Shown here in pieces: positions 25,698 to 34,270 of a DNA stretch of 64,000 nt. The DNA is taken from NCBI GenBank assembly GCA_963704005.1, contig CAVPGJ010000001.1, forward strand, positions 930,001-994,000, in the 5' to 3' direction. Source of the stretch: AC-32 sp963704005 (lineage in GTDB: Bacteria > Actinomycetota > Thermoleophilia > Gaiellales > Gaiellaceae). Position 1 is the stretch's first letter; every line of letters starts with the position of its first letter. Made by a program: the position numbers and the translations under genes. Under the pieces are notes generated by a model. It saw only the letters and a program-made list of their open reading frames with translations. It did not search any database and was not told the DNA's origin.

Positions 25698-27052
25698 GAC
25701 TTCGCCAGCGCGGGCAGGCGTTCGGACGCCTCGGCCAGGAACGAGGTCGAATAGCGCCCGCTCGCAAACTCCTCGCTGCGCAGGATGTCGACCGCCAGCG
25801 CGCGCGTCGTCGGCGGCCCGTCGAGCTGCAGCTCGCCGAGCGCCCTCAGCATCCGCTCGATCGCGTGCGGCCTCGTGTCGTCCCAGACGATCAGCTTGCC
25901 GAGCAGCGAGTCGTAGTGCGGCGGGACGTCCACGCCCTCCTCGACGAACGTGTCGAGCCGCACGCCCGGCCCGAGGGGCGGCCGGAACCGCGTGATCCGC
26001 CCCGGCGCGGGGATGAAGTCGCGGGTGGGATCCTCGGCGTTCAACCGCACCTCGATCGCGTGACCGCGGCGCTCGGCGCGGCCGGTCTGCGCGAGCGGCT
26101 CGCCGGCGGCGATCAGCAGCTGCTCGCGGACGAGGTCGAGGCCGGTGACGAGCTCGCTGACCGGATGCTCGACCTGCAGCCGCGCGTTCAGCTCGATGAA
26201 GTAGAACGAGCGGTCGGGGCCGAGCAGAAACTCGAACGTCCCCGCGTTGCGATAGCCGATCGCATGGCAGGCGCGCTCGGCCGCAGCCTCCATCTCCTCC
26301 CGGGTCTCGGGATCGAGCGCGGGCGACGGCGATTCCTCGATCAGCTTCTGGTGGCGCCGCTGGATCGAGCACTCGCGCTCGCCGAGTGTGAGGACGCCGC
26401 CCAGCCCGTCGGCGAGCACCTGGATCTCGACGTGCCGCGCGGGCGAGACGGCCTTCTCGAGGTAGAGGCTGCCGTCGCCGAAGGCCGCCTCGGCCTCGAG
26501 CGCCGCGGTCCCGTAGGCCGTCTCGAGCTGCTCGGGGTCGCTCACCAGCCGCATGCCCTTGCCGCCGCCGCCCGCGGAGGCCTTCAGCAGGACCGGGTAG
26601 CCAACCTCGTTCGCAGCCGCCCGCACCTCGTCGAGGCCGGTCGCTTCCTCGGTGCCCGGGACTACCGGCACTCCAGCGGCGCGCATCTCCGCTTTGGCCT
26701 GCACCTTGTCGCCCATCCGCGCCATCACCTCCGCGCTCGGCCCGATGAAGACGAGGTCGTTGTCGGCGCACGCCTCGACGAAGGCCGGATTCTCGGAGAG
26801 GAACCCGTAGCCGGGATGGACGGCCTCGCAGCCGGTCGTCGTCGCGGCCGCGATGACCGACGGGATCCGGAGATAGCTCTCGGTCGCCTGTGGCGGCCCG
26901 ATGCAGACCGCGCGGTCAGCGAGCCGGACGTGCAGCGCATCGCGGTCGACAGTGGAATAGACGGCGACCGCCTCGACGTCGTTCTCGTGGAGGGCGCGGA
27001 TGACGCGGACCGCGATCTCCCCGCGGTTGGCGACGAGCACCCGCCGGAACAT
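25694..27052 (-). CDS. accC: Biotin carboxylase
   Basis: A 452-residue ATP-grasp enzyme with all three biotin-carboxylase domains. It opens FRRVLVANRGEIAVRVIRA; KASAGGGGKGMR is the ATP loop; HVEIQVLAD, RECSIQRRHQKLIEESP and ELNARLQVEHPVSE are catalytic blocks. It carboxylates the biotin on BCCP using bicarbonate and ATP. It is coupled with the upstream CT-like/BCCP fusion (shared base at 27052). Confidence 0.97.
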   Translation of the reverse strand: MFRRVLVANRGEIAVRVIRALHENDVEAVAVYSTVDRDALHVRLADRAVCIGPPQATESYLRIPSVIAAATTTGCEAVHPGYGFLSENPAFVEACADNDLVFIGPSAEVMARMGDKVQAKAEMRAAGVPVVPGTEEATGLDEVRAAANEVGYPVLLKASAGGGGKGMRLVSDPEQLETAYGTAALEAEAAFGDGSLYLEKAVSPARHVEIQVLADGLGGVLTLGERECSIQRRHQKLIEESPSPALDPETREEMEAAAERACHAIGYRNAGTFEFLLGPDRSFYFIELNARLQVEHPVSELVTGLDLVREQLLIAAGEPLAQTGRAERRGHAIEVRLNAEDPTRDFIPAPGRITRFRPPLGPGVRLDTFVEEGVDVPPHYDSLLGKLIVWDDTRPHAIERMLRALGELQLDGPPTTRALAVDILRSEEFASGRYSTSFLAEASERLPALAKS

Positions 27053-28854
27053 CAGATTGCGTCGAGCGGCGGCGGCAGGACCGGCTCCAGCTCGAACAGC
27101 AGCTGCCCGAACTCGACCGGCTCGGCGTTGCCGACGTGGATCGCGCGGACGACGCCTGCCGCGTCCGCCTTGATCTCGTTCATCAGTTTCATCGCCTCGA
27201 GGATGCAGAGCGTCTGGCCGGGGCCGACCGCGTCGCCCTCCTGGACGAACGGCGCCGCACCGGGCTGGGGAGCGCGGTAGAAGACGCCGACCATCGGCGC
27301 CTCGACCCGCACCACCCCGTCGCTGGGAGGAGGCGGCGGCGCGCCTTCCGGCTCGCCGGGCTCCGGCGGGGCCAGGAACCCGGGCTCGGCAGGCTCGGGC
27401 GTGCGCCGCACCGACACGCGCATCCCAGCCTCCTCGATCGTCACCTCCCCCACCCCCGACTCCTGGACGATGCGGACGATCTCGCGAATCCGCTCGGCGC
27501 GCGCCTGGTCGACGCCACCGGCGCCGAGGCTCTCGTCTCGGCTCGCCCGGCCCCGGATGGTCTCCAGCAGCGGCTCGGCCTCCTCGCCGAAAAGGGCGAG
27601 CAGCAGCAGGTCCTCCTCGCTCGAGGCGAGATCCTTGGCCTCCTCGCGGATCGCGTCCAGTTCGGCAGGCGCCTCCTCCTCGGGCGCTCCGCCCAGGAGC
27701 GAGACTGCGCGCTTGACCGTTGCGTCGATCGGCCCCGGCGGGCTGCCGTACTTCCCTTCGACCAGAGCGCGCAGCTCGTCGACGACGGTGCGGTAGCGCG
27801 AGGCGGAGAGGACGTGCAGCAGCGCCTGGGAGCCGAGAATCTGCCCGATCGGCGCGGCGAGCGGCGGCCAGCCGGCCTCCTCCCGGATCACCGCCAGCTC
27901 GTCGAGGACGTCCGGCAGCCGGTCCCCCGCGTCGTGGGCGCGGAGATGCGCATCGAGCGCGGCCACGAGGCCGGGCGGGAGTCGGTGCTCGGCCGCGCGG
28001 ACGGCGATCCGCGGGGCGAGCGGCGTGACCGGCTCGTCGCCGATGTGCTCGTCCACGAGCTCGGACGCCTGCCAGAGCGCGTCGACGTCGATGCCCGGAT
28101 CGAGCCCGAGCCCCTTCAGCGCGGTGGCGAGCGCCTCGCCGGAGACGCGGTGCACGGTCAGCGCGACCGGGTAGACGGCGGTGGCGATCCGGTCGGCGCC
28201 GGCCCTCGTCGCCTCGAGCGCCGCGGCCATCGCGTTCCCGGCCGCGCCCTGGCAGTAGAGACCGACCGGCAGGCCGCTCGCCGCAGCCAGCGTCCCGACG
28301 AGCTCGTGGGCGCGGTGCGGATGGAGCGAGCTGGACGGGTCGTGCAGGAGCACGCGCGAGGCGCCCAGGTCCGGGAGCTTGCGCGCCTGCTCGACGAGCG
28401 CGTCCGTCTCGCCCATGTAGGCCGAGCCGTAGACGAGCCCGGCGTCGAACTCCTTGCCGGCGGCGGTGATCGCCTCGCCCGCCTCGCGCAGGTTCTCGAC
28501 GTGGTTGAGCGGGTCGTGCAGCCGGAAGACCTCGATCCCGCTCTCGGCTGCCGAGGCCACGAAGCGCCGGACGAAGTCGCCGCCCACCGGCCGCGAGCCG
28601 ACGAGGAAGCGGCCGCGCAGCGCCATCGCGAGCGGGGTCTTCGTGCGCGAGTTGAGTGCGCGGATCCGTTCCCAGGGGCTCTCCACGCCGCGGCGAACCG
28701 CCGTGTCGAAGACGCCGCCGCCGGAGACCTCGAGGTACGCGAAGCCCGCGCCGTCCAGGATCTCCGCCAACTCGAGCAGGTCAGCCGTCGGCATCCGCCC
28801 GGCCAAAGGCTCCTGGCCGAGCAGGCGGATGGTGGTGTCGACGAGCGCGGGCAC
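27052..28854 (-). CDS. Carboxyltransferase-like (degenerate) domain fused to biotin carboxyl carrier protein
   Basis: A 600-residue fusion. Residues 1 to about 450 align with the TIM-barrel and C-domain of OadA/transcarboxylase 5S/pyruvate carboxylase (PWERIRALN, GIEVFRLHDPLN, AGADRIATAV). Residues 450-485 resemble an AccB N-terminus (RIVQESGVGEVTIEEAGMRV). A Pro-rich linker leads to a biotinyl domain with EAMKLMN, biotinylated K556. The four metal ligands of active carboxyltransferases are all substituted: Asp of RDAHQS is L11, the carbamylated Lys of KDM is H171, and the HxH pair is Y200 and Q202. The barrel is therefore unlikely to transfer CO2; the BCCP part should still serve AccC. Confidence 0.85.
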   Translation of the reverse strand: MPALVDTTIRLLGQEPLAGRMPTADLLELAEILDGAGFAYLEVSGGGVFDTAVRRGVESPWERIRALNSRTKTPLAMALRGRFLVGSRPVGGDFVRRFVASAAESGIEVFRLHDPLNHVENLREAGEAITAAGKEFDAGLVYGSAYMGETDALVEQARKLPDLGASRVLLHDPSSSLHPHRAHELVGTLAAASGLPVGLYCQGAAGNAMAAALEATRAGADRIATAVYPVALTVHRVSGEALATALKGLGLDPGIDVDALWQASELVDEHIGDEPVTPLAPRIAVRAAEHRLPPGLVAALDAHLRAHDAGDRLPDVLDELAVIREEAGWPPLAAPIGQILGSQALLHVLSASRYRTVVDELRALVEGKYGSPPGPIDATVKRAVSLLGGAPEEEAPAELDAIREEAKDLASSEEDLLLLALFGEEAEPLLETIRGRASRDESLGAGGVDQARAERIREIVRIVQESGVGEVTIEEAGMRVSVRRTPEPAEPGFLAPPEPGEPEGAPPPPPSDGVVRVEAPMVGVFYRAPQPGAAPFVQEGDAVGPGQTLCILEAMKLMNEIKADAAGVVRAIHVGNAEPVEFGQLLFELEPVLPPPLDAI

Positions 28855-28873
28855 GGGCGGGACCCTAGCGCTG

Positions 28874-29440
28874 CTAGGCGCGCGAGATGTACCGGCCCTC
28901 GCGGGGGTCGACCTTGATGCGGTCGCCCACGTTCACGAACAGCGGCACCTGCACGACGGCGCCGGTCTCGAGGGTCGCCGGCTTGGTCACGTTCGAGACC
29001 GTGTCGCCGCGGACGCCGGGCTCGGTCTCGGTGACCGCGAGCTCGACCGACGCCGGGAGCTGCACGCCGGAAGGCCGCCCATCGACGGTCATGATCTGCA
29101 CCGTCGAGCTCGGCTCCATGTACGGCAGCGCGTCCTCGACCGTGGCGTGCGGGAGCGAGACCTGCTCGTAGTTCTCGGTGTCCATGAAGACCACCTCGTC
29201 GCCCGAGTCGTAGAGGTACTGCATCGGCTTGACCTCGGTGTGGACACGGGTGAACTTCTCGCCGGCGCGGAAGGTCTTGTCGACGACAGCGCCCGAGTCG
29301 AGGTTGCGCAGCTTGGAGCGGACGAAGGCGCCGCCCTTGCCCGGCTTCACGTGCTGGAACTCGAGGATCCGCCACGCCGAGCCGTCGAGCTCGATGTGCA
29401 TCCCGTTCTTGAACTGGTTGGTGTTGACCGTCTCCGCCAC
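28874..29440 (-). CDS. efp: Elongation factor P
   Basis: A 188-residue, three-domain EF-P. It contains NTNQFKNGMHIELDG, the modification loop HVKPGKGGAFV with the tip lysine, and the C-terminal GDRIKVDPREGRYISR. It relieves stalling at polyproline. GTG 29440 is preceded by TAGACT at 8 nt. Codons upstream of it fall in a REP-like element and are not coding. Confidence 0.96.
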   Translation of the reverse strand: MAETVNTNQFKNGMHIELDGSAWRILEFQHVKPGKGGAFVRSKLRNLDSGAVVDKTFRAGEKFTRVHTEVKPMQYLYDSGDEVVFMDTENYEQVSLPHATVEDALPYMEPSSTVQIMTVDGRPSGVQLPASVELAVTETEPGVRGDTVSNVTKPATLETGAVVQVPLFVNVGDRIKVDPREGRYISRA

Positions 29441-29448
29441 GGAGCCAG

Positions 29449-29454
29449 AGTCTA
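29449..29454 (-). promoter_or_regulatory. -10 box for efp (leaderless type)
   Basis: TAGACT on the minus strand, 8 nt before GTG 29440. Confidence 0.5.
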
Positions 29455-29526
29455 GGCGTCGCTTGCGATGCCTAGTGTCAGGATGTGCGGCTCTGCCGCG
29501 CATCCGTCTGAAACGACCGGTCGACA
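29455..29526 (+). repeat. REP-like element copy 2
   Basis: Head GGCGTCGCTTGCGATGCC, hairpin GGATGTGCGGC/GCCGCGCATCC, tail CGTCTGAAACGACCGGTCGAC. It lies between pepQ and efp, directly upstream of the efp promoter box. Confidence 0.6.
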
Positions 29527-29550
29527 CCGTGGTCGACAGCGACCCAGGCT

Positions 29551-30585
29551 CTAGGTAACGGCGACTATCTCCTTGGTGAAGGTCGTGAGGATCTCCGGCT
29601 CGCCGTCGCGGACGATCACGAGGTCCTCGATCCGGATCCCGCCTAGCTCCGGCAGGTAGATCCCCGGCTCGACGGTGGCGACGTTGCCGGCGGCGAGCGT
29701 GTCGGGCGACTCGCGGCTGAGGCGTGGCGCCTCATGGACCTCGAGCCCGACCCCGTGGCCCAGGCCGTGGCCGAACTGCGCGCCGAATCCGGCGGCCTCG
29801 ATCGAGTCGCGCGCCGCCGCGTCGGCATCGACGCCGGTGACTCCGGCGCGCACGGCTTCCAGCCCGGCGAGCTGGCCCTCGAGGCAGGCGGCGTACGCCT
29901 CGCGCAACCGCTCGGGCAAGAGGCCGGTCGCAAACGTGCGCGTGCAGTCCGAGCAGTAGCCGTCCACCATCGCGCCGGCGTCGATCACCACCGTCTCGCC
30001 GAGGACGAGCACGCGGTCGCTCGGCCGCGCATGCGGGCGCGCGCCGTTCGGCCCCGAGGCCACGATCGTCTCGAACGCGGGCCCCGACGCGCCGAGCTCG
30101 TGGAAGAGCGAGTCAAGGCGCCAGGCGAGCTCGCGCTCGGTCCGGCCGGTGAACCGCTCCTCGGCCAGCTTCCCGTATGCCTCGCTCGTGATCGCCGCCG
30201 CCGCGCGGATCGCCTCCAGCTCGCCCTCGTCCTTGACCGCCCGCAGCGCCTCGACGAGGCCGCGGCGCGGAACGAGCTCGAGGCCTTTCGCGCCGAGCGT
30301 CTCGTGCTGGGCGAAGGTGACCGCGTTCGCCTCGAAGCCGATCGGGCCGGAGAGTCGCTCGGCCAGGTCGGCGTAGAGATTTCGCTTCGTCTCGACGAAC
30401 TCGACCTCCGGGACCGCGCGGCCGGTCTCCGCGTAGCGGAAGTCGCTGAAGAGCTGCGCCCCGTCCGGCTCGACGAGCAGCGCGGCGTTCGAGCTCGAGA
30501 AGCCGACCAGGTAGAGGACGTTCGCCGGCGCCGTGACGAGCAGCGGCTCCTCGAGCGACGGCCGCAGTCTCTCGAGCCTGGTCAC
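29551..30585 (-). CDS. pepQ: Xaa-Pro aminopeptidase/dipeptidase (M24B)
   Basis: A 344-residue creatinase-like N-domain plus pita-bread peptidase. Metal ligands are in VVIDAGAMVDGYCSDCTRTFA (Asp pair), GHGLGHGVGLEVHEAP (His), TVEPGIYLP (Glu) and GGIRIEDLV (Glu). It removes N-terminal residues before proline or splits X-Pro dipeptides. The pairing with efp is widespread in bacteria. Confidence 0.93.
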   Translation of the reverse strand: MTRLERLRPSLEEPLLVTAPANVLYLVGFSSSNAALLVEPDGAQLFSDFRYAETGRAVPEVEFVETKRNLYADLAERLSGPIGFEANAVTFAQHETLGAKGLELVPRRGLVEALRAVKDEGELEAIRAAAAITSEAYGKLAEERFTGRTERELAWRLDSLFHELGASGPAFETIVASGPNGARPHARPSDRVLVLGETVVIDAGAMVDGYCSDCTRTFATGLLPERLREAYAACLEGQLAGLEAVRAGVTGVDADAAARDSIEAAGFGAQFGHGLGHGVGLEVHEAPRLSRESPDTLAAGNVATVEPGIYLPELGGIRIEDLVIVRDGEPEILTTFTKEIVAVT

Positions 30586-30610
30586 CGGCCGACATCCTGT
30601 CGACCGGCGG

Positions 30611-30685
30611 GTCGACCGGTCAGTTCCGACGGGCGGCCAGGCAAAGCCTGTCCGCCCTCAGATCGACATCGCAAGCGACGTCTCA
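30611..30685 (-). repeat. REP-like element copy 3
   Basis: On the minus strand the head TGAGACGTCGCTTGCGA supplies the TGA stop of aroQ. A GGGCGG...AGGCTTTGCCT...CCGCCC hairpin and the tail GGAACTGACCGGTCGACC follow. It lies between aroQ and pepQ. Confidence 0.6.
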
Positions 30686-31114
30686 TGCCGGCCGCTCCGC
30701 CAGGAAGGTGAGCGCCTCGCGGTAGCCCTCAGGCCCCTTGCCGATCACGCGCGCGGCGGCGATGTCCTCGATCACGGAGTGGCGCCGCCACTCCTCGCGC
30801 TCGGCGATGTTCGAGAGGTGCACCTCCACGACCGGCGCCTCGAACAGCTCGAGCGCGTCGCGGATCGCATAGCTGTAGTGCGACCACGCGCCGGGGTTGG
30901 CGACGACGCCGCCGGCCCAGTCGAGCGCGTCGTGGCACCAGTCGACGTACTCGCCTTCGCTGTTCGTCTGGCGGCAGTCCGCGAGCAGCTCCAGCTCTCG
31001 CGCCCACTCGTAGATCCTGCCCTCGAGCTGGTTGAGGCTGAGGCCGCCATAGTGCTCGGGGTCGCGTCGACCGAGGACGTCGAGATTCACTCCGTTGAGA
31101 ACGGCCACGCGCAC
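30683..31114 (-). CDS. aroQ: Type II 3-dehydroquinate dehydratase
   Basis: A 143-residue type II dehydroquinase. It has VLNGVNLDVLGRRDPEHYG with the catalytic loop Arg/Tyr, QTNSEGEYVDW, VANPGAWSHYSYAIRDAL and EVHLSNIAEREEWRRHS. It converts 3-dehydroquinate to 3-dehydroshikimate. It follows aroKB by 9 nt. Its stop codon lies inside a REP-like element. Confidence 0.96.
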   Translation of the reverse strand: MRVAVLNGVNLDVLGRRDPEHYGGLSLNQLEGRIYEWARELELLADCRQTNSEGEYVDWCHDALDWAGGVVANPGAWSHYSYAIRDALELFEAPVVEVHLSNIAEREEWRRHSVIEDIAAARVIGKGPEGYREALTFLAERPA

Positions 31115-31123
31115 GGCCGGACT

Positions 31124-32521
31124 CTACTGCGCGATCAGCTCGTCCAGCGCCGCGCGCACCTGCTCCTCGGGGAGCTCGACCCCGGTGACCGGCTTCCCGG
31201 GCGCCTCGAGCAGCACGAGCCGGGGCTTGCCGTCGCGGGCCTTCTTGTCGCGCGCCAGCGCGGCCCAGGCGGCGTCGCGGTCGACGTGAACGGGCTCCGG
31301 CGCCAGCGTCTCCTCGACCGCCGCCGTGTCGAGCCCGGAGAGGCGCAGCGCCGCGAGCAGCCCGAGGGCGACCGCCTGCCCGTGCGTGACGCCCGCGTAG
31401 CCGCCGGCGGCCTCGAGCGCGTGCGCGAAGGTGTGGCCGAGGTTCAGCACCGCCCGCCCGCCATGCTCGTGCGGGTCGCGGAGGCAGACAGACGCCTTGT
31501 AGGCCGCACAGCGGCGGACGAGCTCTACATCGGGAAGCTCCCAGAAAGGCTCGCCGGCGAGCAGGCCCGTCTTCACCACCTCGGCCATGCCGGCGCGGCG
31601 CTCCGCCTCCGGCAGCGTCTCCAGGAACGCCGTGTCGATCAACGTCAGCTCGGGCCAGTGGAAGGCGCCGACCAGGTTCTTCCCCTCGGGGAGGTTGACC
31701 GCCGTCTTGCCGCCGATCGCCGCGTCGACCTGGCCGACCAGCGTCGTCGGCACCGCGATCCACGAGACGCCGCGCAGGTACGTCGCCGCGGCGAACCCGG
31801 CCACGTCGGTGGTGCAGCCCCCGCCGAAGGCGACGATCATGCCGTCGCGGCTGAGCCGCAGCTCGCGCCAGAGCCGTTCGACCGCCCCGAGGCTCTTCGC
31901 CTCCTCGCCGGGACGGAGGGCGTGCACAGGCCCCTCGACCGGCGGGCCGTGCAACCCGAGCACGGTCGCGTCGGCGATCACCTCGACGTCGACGGCCGGA
32001 ACCAGCTCTATGCCGCCTCCCTCAACGACGTCGATCCCCGCGGCCGCGAGCACGATCTCCTCGGTGGTCGACGCTGTCACATCCGCCACCTCTCGGTACA
32101 TGGGCTTCCGCCGCTCGTGCAGGTCGCGGAAGCTGCCCTCGTCCCGCGCCAGCGGGCGGCCGCTCCCGACCGTCCGCCCCCAGGCGGTGTCGGGATCGAC
32201 CTCGAGGTGCACGGTCAGGGCGTGCTCGCGCAGAGCGCGCCTGATCTTGGGCGTCTCGACCGCGCCGCCGCCGAGCGCGAGCACGGCCGGCCGCTCGTTC
32301 TCCAGCGCCGCGATGGTGGCCTGGGCCTCGAGCACGCGGAACTCCACCTCGCCCCGCTCCTCGAACAGCTCGGGGATCGTGCGGCCGGCAGTGCGGGCCA
32401 GCTCGTGGTCGAGATCGACGAGGCGCCGCCCGAGCCTCCCGGCGACCTCCCAGCCGAGGGTGGACTTGCCCGCACCCATGAAGCCGACGAGCGCGACGTG
32501 CCGGTCTAGCGCGTGCGCCAC
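31124..32521 (-). CDS. aroKB: Bifunctional shikimate kinase/3-dehydroquinate synthase (AroKB fusion)
   Basis: One 465-residue frame. Residues 1 to about 170 are shikimate kinase (Walker A GFMGAGKST near 13-21, DLDHELARTAGRTIPELF, ALGGGAVETP, RPLARD). Residues from about 175 are dehydroquinate synthase (PGEEAKSLG, AFGGGCTTDVAGFAAATYLRG, VPTTLVGQVDAAIGGKTAVN, NLGHTFAHALE). The AroB part lacks roughly the first 40 residues of free-standing enzymes. GTG 32521 overlaps aroC by 16 bp. It catalyses steps 2 and 5 of the shikimate pathway. Confidence 0.88.
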   Translation of the reverse strand: MAHALDRHVALVGFMGAGKSTLGWEVAGRLGRRLVDLDHELARTAGRTIPELFEERGEVEFRVLEAQATIAALENERPAVLALGGGAVETPKIRRALREHALTVHLEVDPDTAWGRTVGSGRPLARDEGSFRDLHERRKPMYREVADVTASTTEEIVLAAAGIDVVEGGGIELVPAVDVEVIADATVLGLHGPPVEGPVHALRPGEEAKSLGAVERLWRELRLSRDGMIVAFGGGCTTDVAGFAAATYLRGVSWIAVPTTLVGQVDAAIGGKTAVNLPEGKNLVGAFHWPELTLIDTAFLETLPEAERRAGMAEVVKTGLLAGEPFWELPDVELVRRCAAYKASVCLRDPHEHGGRAVLNLGHTFAHALEAAGGYAGVTHGQAVALGLLAALRLSGLDTAAVEETLAPEPVHVDRDAAWAALARDKKARDGKPRLVLLEAPGKPVTGVELPEEQVRAALDELIAQ

Positions 32522-33588
32522 GGGATCCGCTCCACGTAGGCGCGGTGGGCCGCGACAAAGTCTCCGAGCGCGTCGCCGCCGAACTTCTCGCGCGCCGCGC
32601 AGGCGAGCTCGAACGCGACCGCCGCCTCGGCGACGACCGCAAGCGCCTCGACCGCGGCGACATCGCTCCGCTCGACCAGCGCCTCGCCGGCCTCGCCGGT
32701 CTCGAGGTCGACCGACCGCAGCGGGCGCATCAGCGTCGGCAGCGGTTTCATCGCTGCGCGCACGACCACCGGCTCGCCGTTCGAGACGCCGCCCTCGATC
32801 CCGCCCGCGTGGTTGGTCTCGCGGTAGAGGATCCCGTCGGCGTCCGCGAGGATCTCGTCGTGCGCGTCGGAGCCGCGCCGCTCGGCCAGCTCGAAGCCGG
32901 CGCCGATCTCGACGCCCTTCACGGCCTGGATCCCCATCAGCGCCGCGGCCAGGCGGGCGTCGAGCCGCTCCTCCTTCGTCGCGTAGGAGCCGAGGCCCGG
33001 CGGGACGCCGTGCGCGCGCACCTCGACGATTCCACCGACGGTGTCGCGCTCGGCACGCGCCTCGTCGATCCGCTGCTCGAGCGCTTCGGTCACGACCCGG
33101 CCGAGCACGTCGATCCCGATCTCGGCCAGCAGCGCCTTCGCGACCGCGCCGGCGGCGACGGCGACCGCGGTCTGCCTCGCGCTCGCCCGCTCGAGCGCGT
33201 CGCGCGCGTCGGCCAGGCCGTACTTCTCGGTACCGGCGAGGTCGGCGTGGCCGGGCCGCGGCAGCGTCACCGGCTTCGTTCCCTTCCCGGACGGCTCGCC
33301 CCCGGGCGGCCAGGGGCTCATCCCCCACTCCCAGTTGGCGTGGTCGCGGTTGCGGACGACGAGGGCAAGCGGCGTGCCGAGCGTCCGGCCGTGGCGCAGG
33401 CCGGCCAGCACCTCCACCGTGTCTTGCTCGAGCTGCTGCCGCGGACTGCGCCCGTAGCCCTGCTGCCGGCGGGCGAGGTCGACGTCGATCGCCGCGCGGT
33501 CGAGCACGAGCCCCGCGGGCAGACCGGTCACGATCGCGACCAGCGCAGGGCCGTGCGACTCGCCTGCGGTCGTCAGGATCAAGCTCAT
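32506..33588 (-). CDS. aroC: Chorismate synthase
   Basis: A 360-residue AroC. It starts LTTAGESHGPALVAIV with the FMN/EPSP motif and includes RRQQGYGRSPRQ, RPGHADLAGTEKYG, RASARQTAVAVAAGAVAKALL and GGIEGGVSNGEP. It makes chorismate from EPSP with reduced FMN. It overlaps aroKB. Confidence 0.97.
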   Translation of the reverse strand: MSLILTTAGESHGPALVAIVTGLPAGLVLDRAAIDVDLARRQQGYGRSPRQQLEQDTVEVLAGLRHGRTLGTPLALVVRNRDHANWEWGMSPWPPGGEPSGKGTKPVTLPRPGHADLAGTEKYGLADARDALERASARQTAVAVAAGAVAKALLAEIGIDVLGRVVTEALEQRIDEARAERDTVGGIVEVRAHGVPPGLGSYATKEERLDARLAAALMGIQAVKGVEIGAGFELAERRGSDAHDEILADADGILYRETNHAGGIEGGVSNGEPVVVRAAMKPLPTLMRPLRSVDLETGEAGEALVERSDVAAVEALAVVAEAAVAFELACAAREKFGGDALGDFVAAHRAYVERIPWRTR

Positions 33589-33597
33589 GGTCCAAGC

Positions 33598-34270
33598 CTA
33601 CGGCGGCGCGCATCGCCGCGACCGGCGCCTCGAGTCCCGTCCACAGCTCGAACGAGCTCGCCCCCTGGCGGACGAGCGCCTCGAGACCGTCGACGACCTC
33701 GCAACCCGCTGCCCGCGCGGCCGCGACGAGCGCCGTCGGACGGCCGTCGGCGCGGTAGGCGAGGTCGACCACGGTCTGCCCCGCCTCGGGCGCGACCAGC
33801 AGCTCGTCGCGCACCGGTGTCGCGTTCACGATCAGGTCGCAGCCGCTCGCATCGGGCGGCCACTCGCCGCCCCGGGAGAAGACGCGCACCTCCCCCGCCA
33901 GCGCGGGAAGCAGGGCCCGCGCCGCGCCGCCCGCGCCGATCAGGCAGACCTGCCGCGCCTCGATCCCGGCGACGATCTCCACATCGGTGCTGAAGCCGAG
34001 CACGCGGCCGTCGCGGAAGACCAGGGTGTTGACGGAGTCGCCCTCGGCCTCGTCGCAGAGCGCGACCACGGCCTGCTTGTGCGGAATGGTCACGTTCGCA
34101 CCCGCGTAGCCCTCGGAGACGAGTCGGGCGACGGCGGCCGCCAGCTCCTCCGGCGCGACGTCCTCCGCCTCATAGCTCCAGTCGAGCCCGGCCGCCTGGA
34201 AGGCCGCGTTCTGCATCCGCGGCGAGAGCGACTCGGCGACGGGCCGCCCGAGCAGCGCGATCCGGTTCAT
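33598..34270 (-). CDS. aroE: Shikimate dehydrogenase (stop codon displaced by a one-base shift)
   Basis: About 224 residues. It has LLGRPVAESLSPRMQNAAF (shikimate site), GANVTIPHKQAVV with the catalytic Lys, a Rossmann GAGGAARALLPAL, and the C-terminal GASSFELWTG. It reduces 3-dehydroshikimate with NADPH. The protein ends normally at MRAA, but the expected TAG (33600-33598) is one base out of frame. As written the frame stays open through all of aroC. Deleting one base (33601) restores MRAA-stop, 10 nt before aroC. It is short for AroE (usually 260-280). ATGA overlap with mltG. Confidence 0.85.

Noticed and set aside
31124..34270. A 1048-residue AroE-AroKB polyprotein
   Set aside because: The middle 360 codons are low-complexity Arg/Ala/Gly opposite aroC's true frame. 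AroC, AroKB and AroE each have clear own boundaries.
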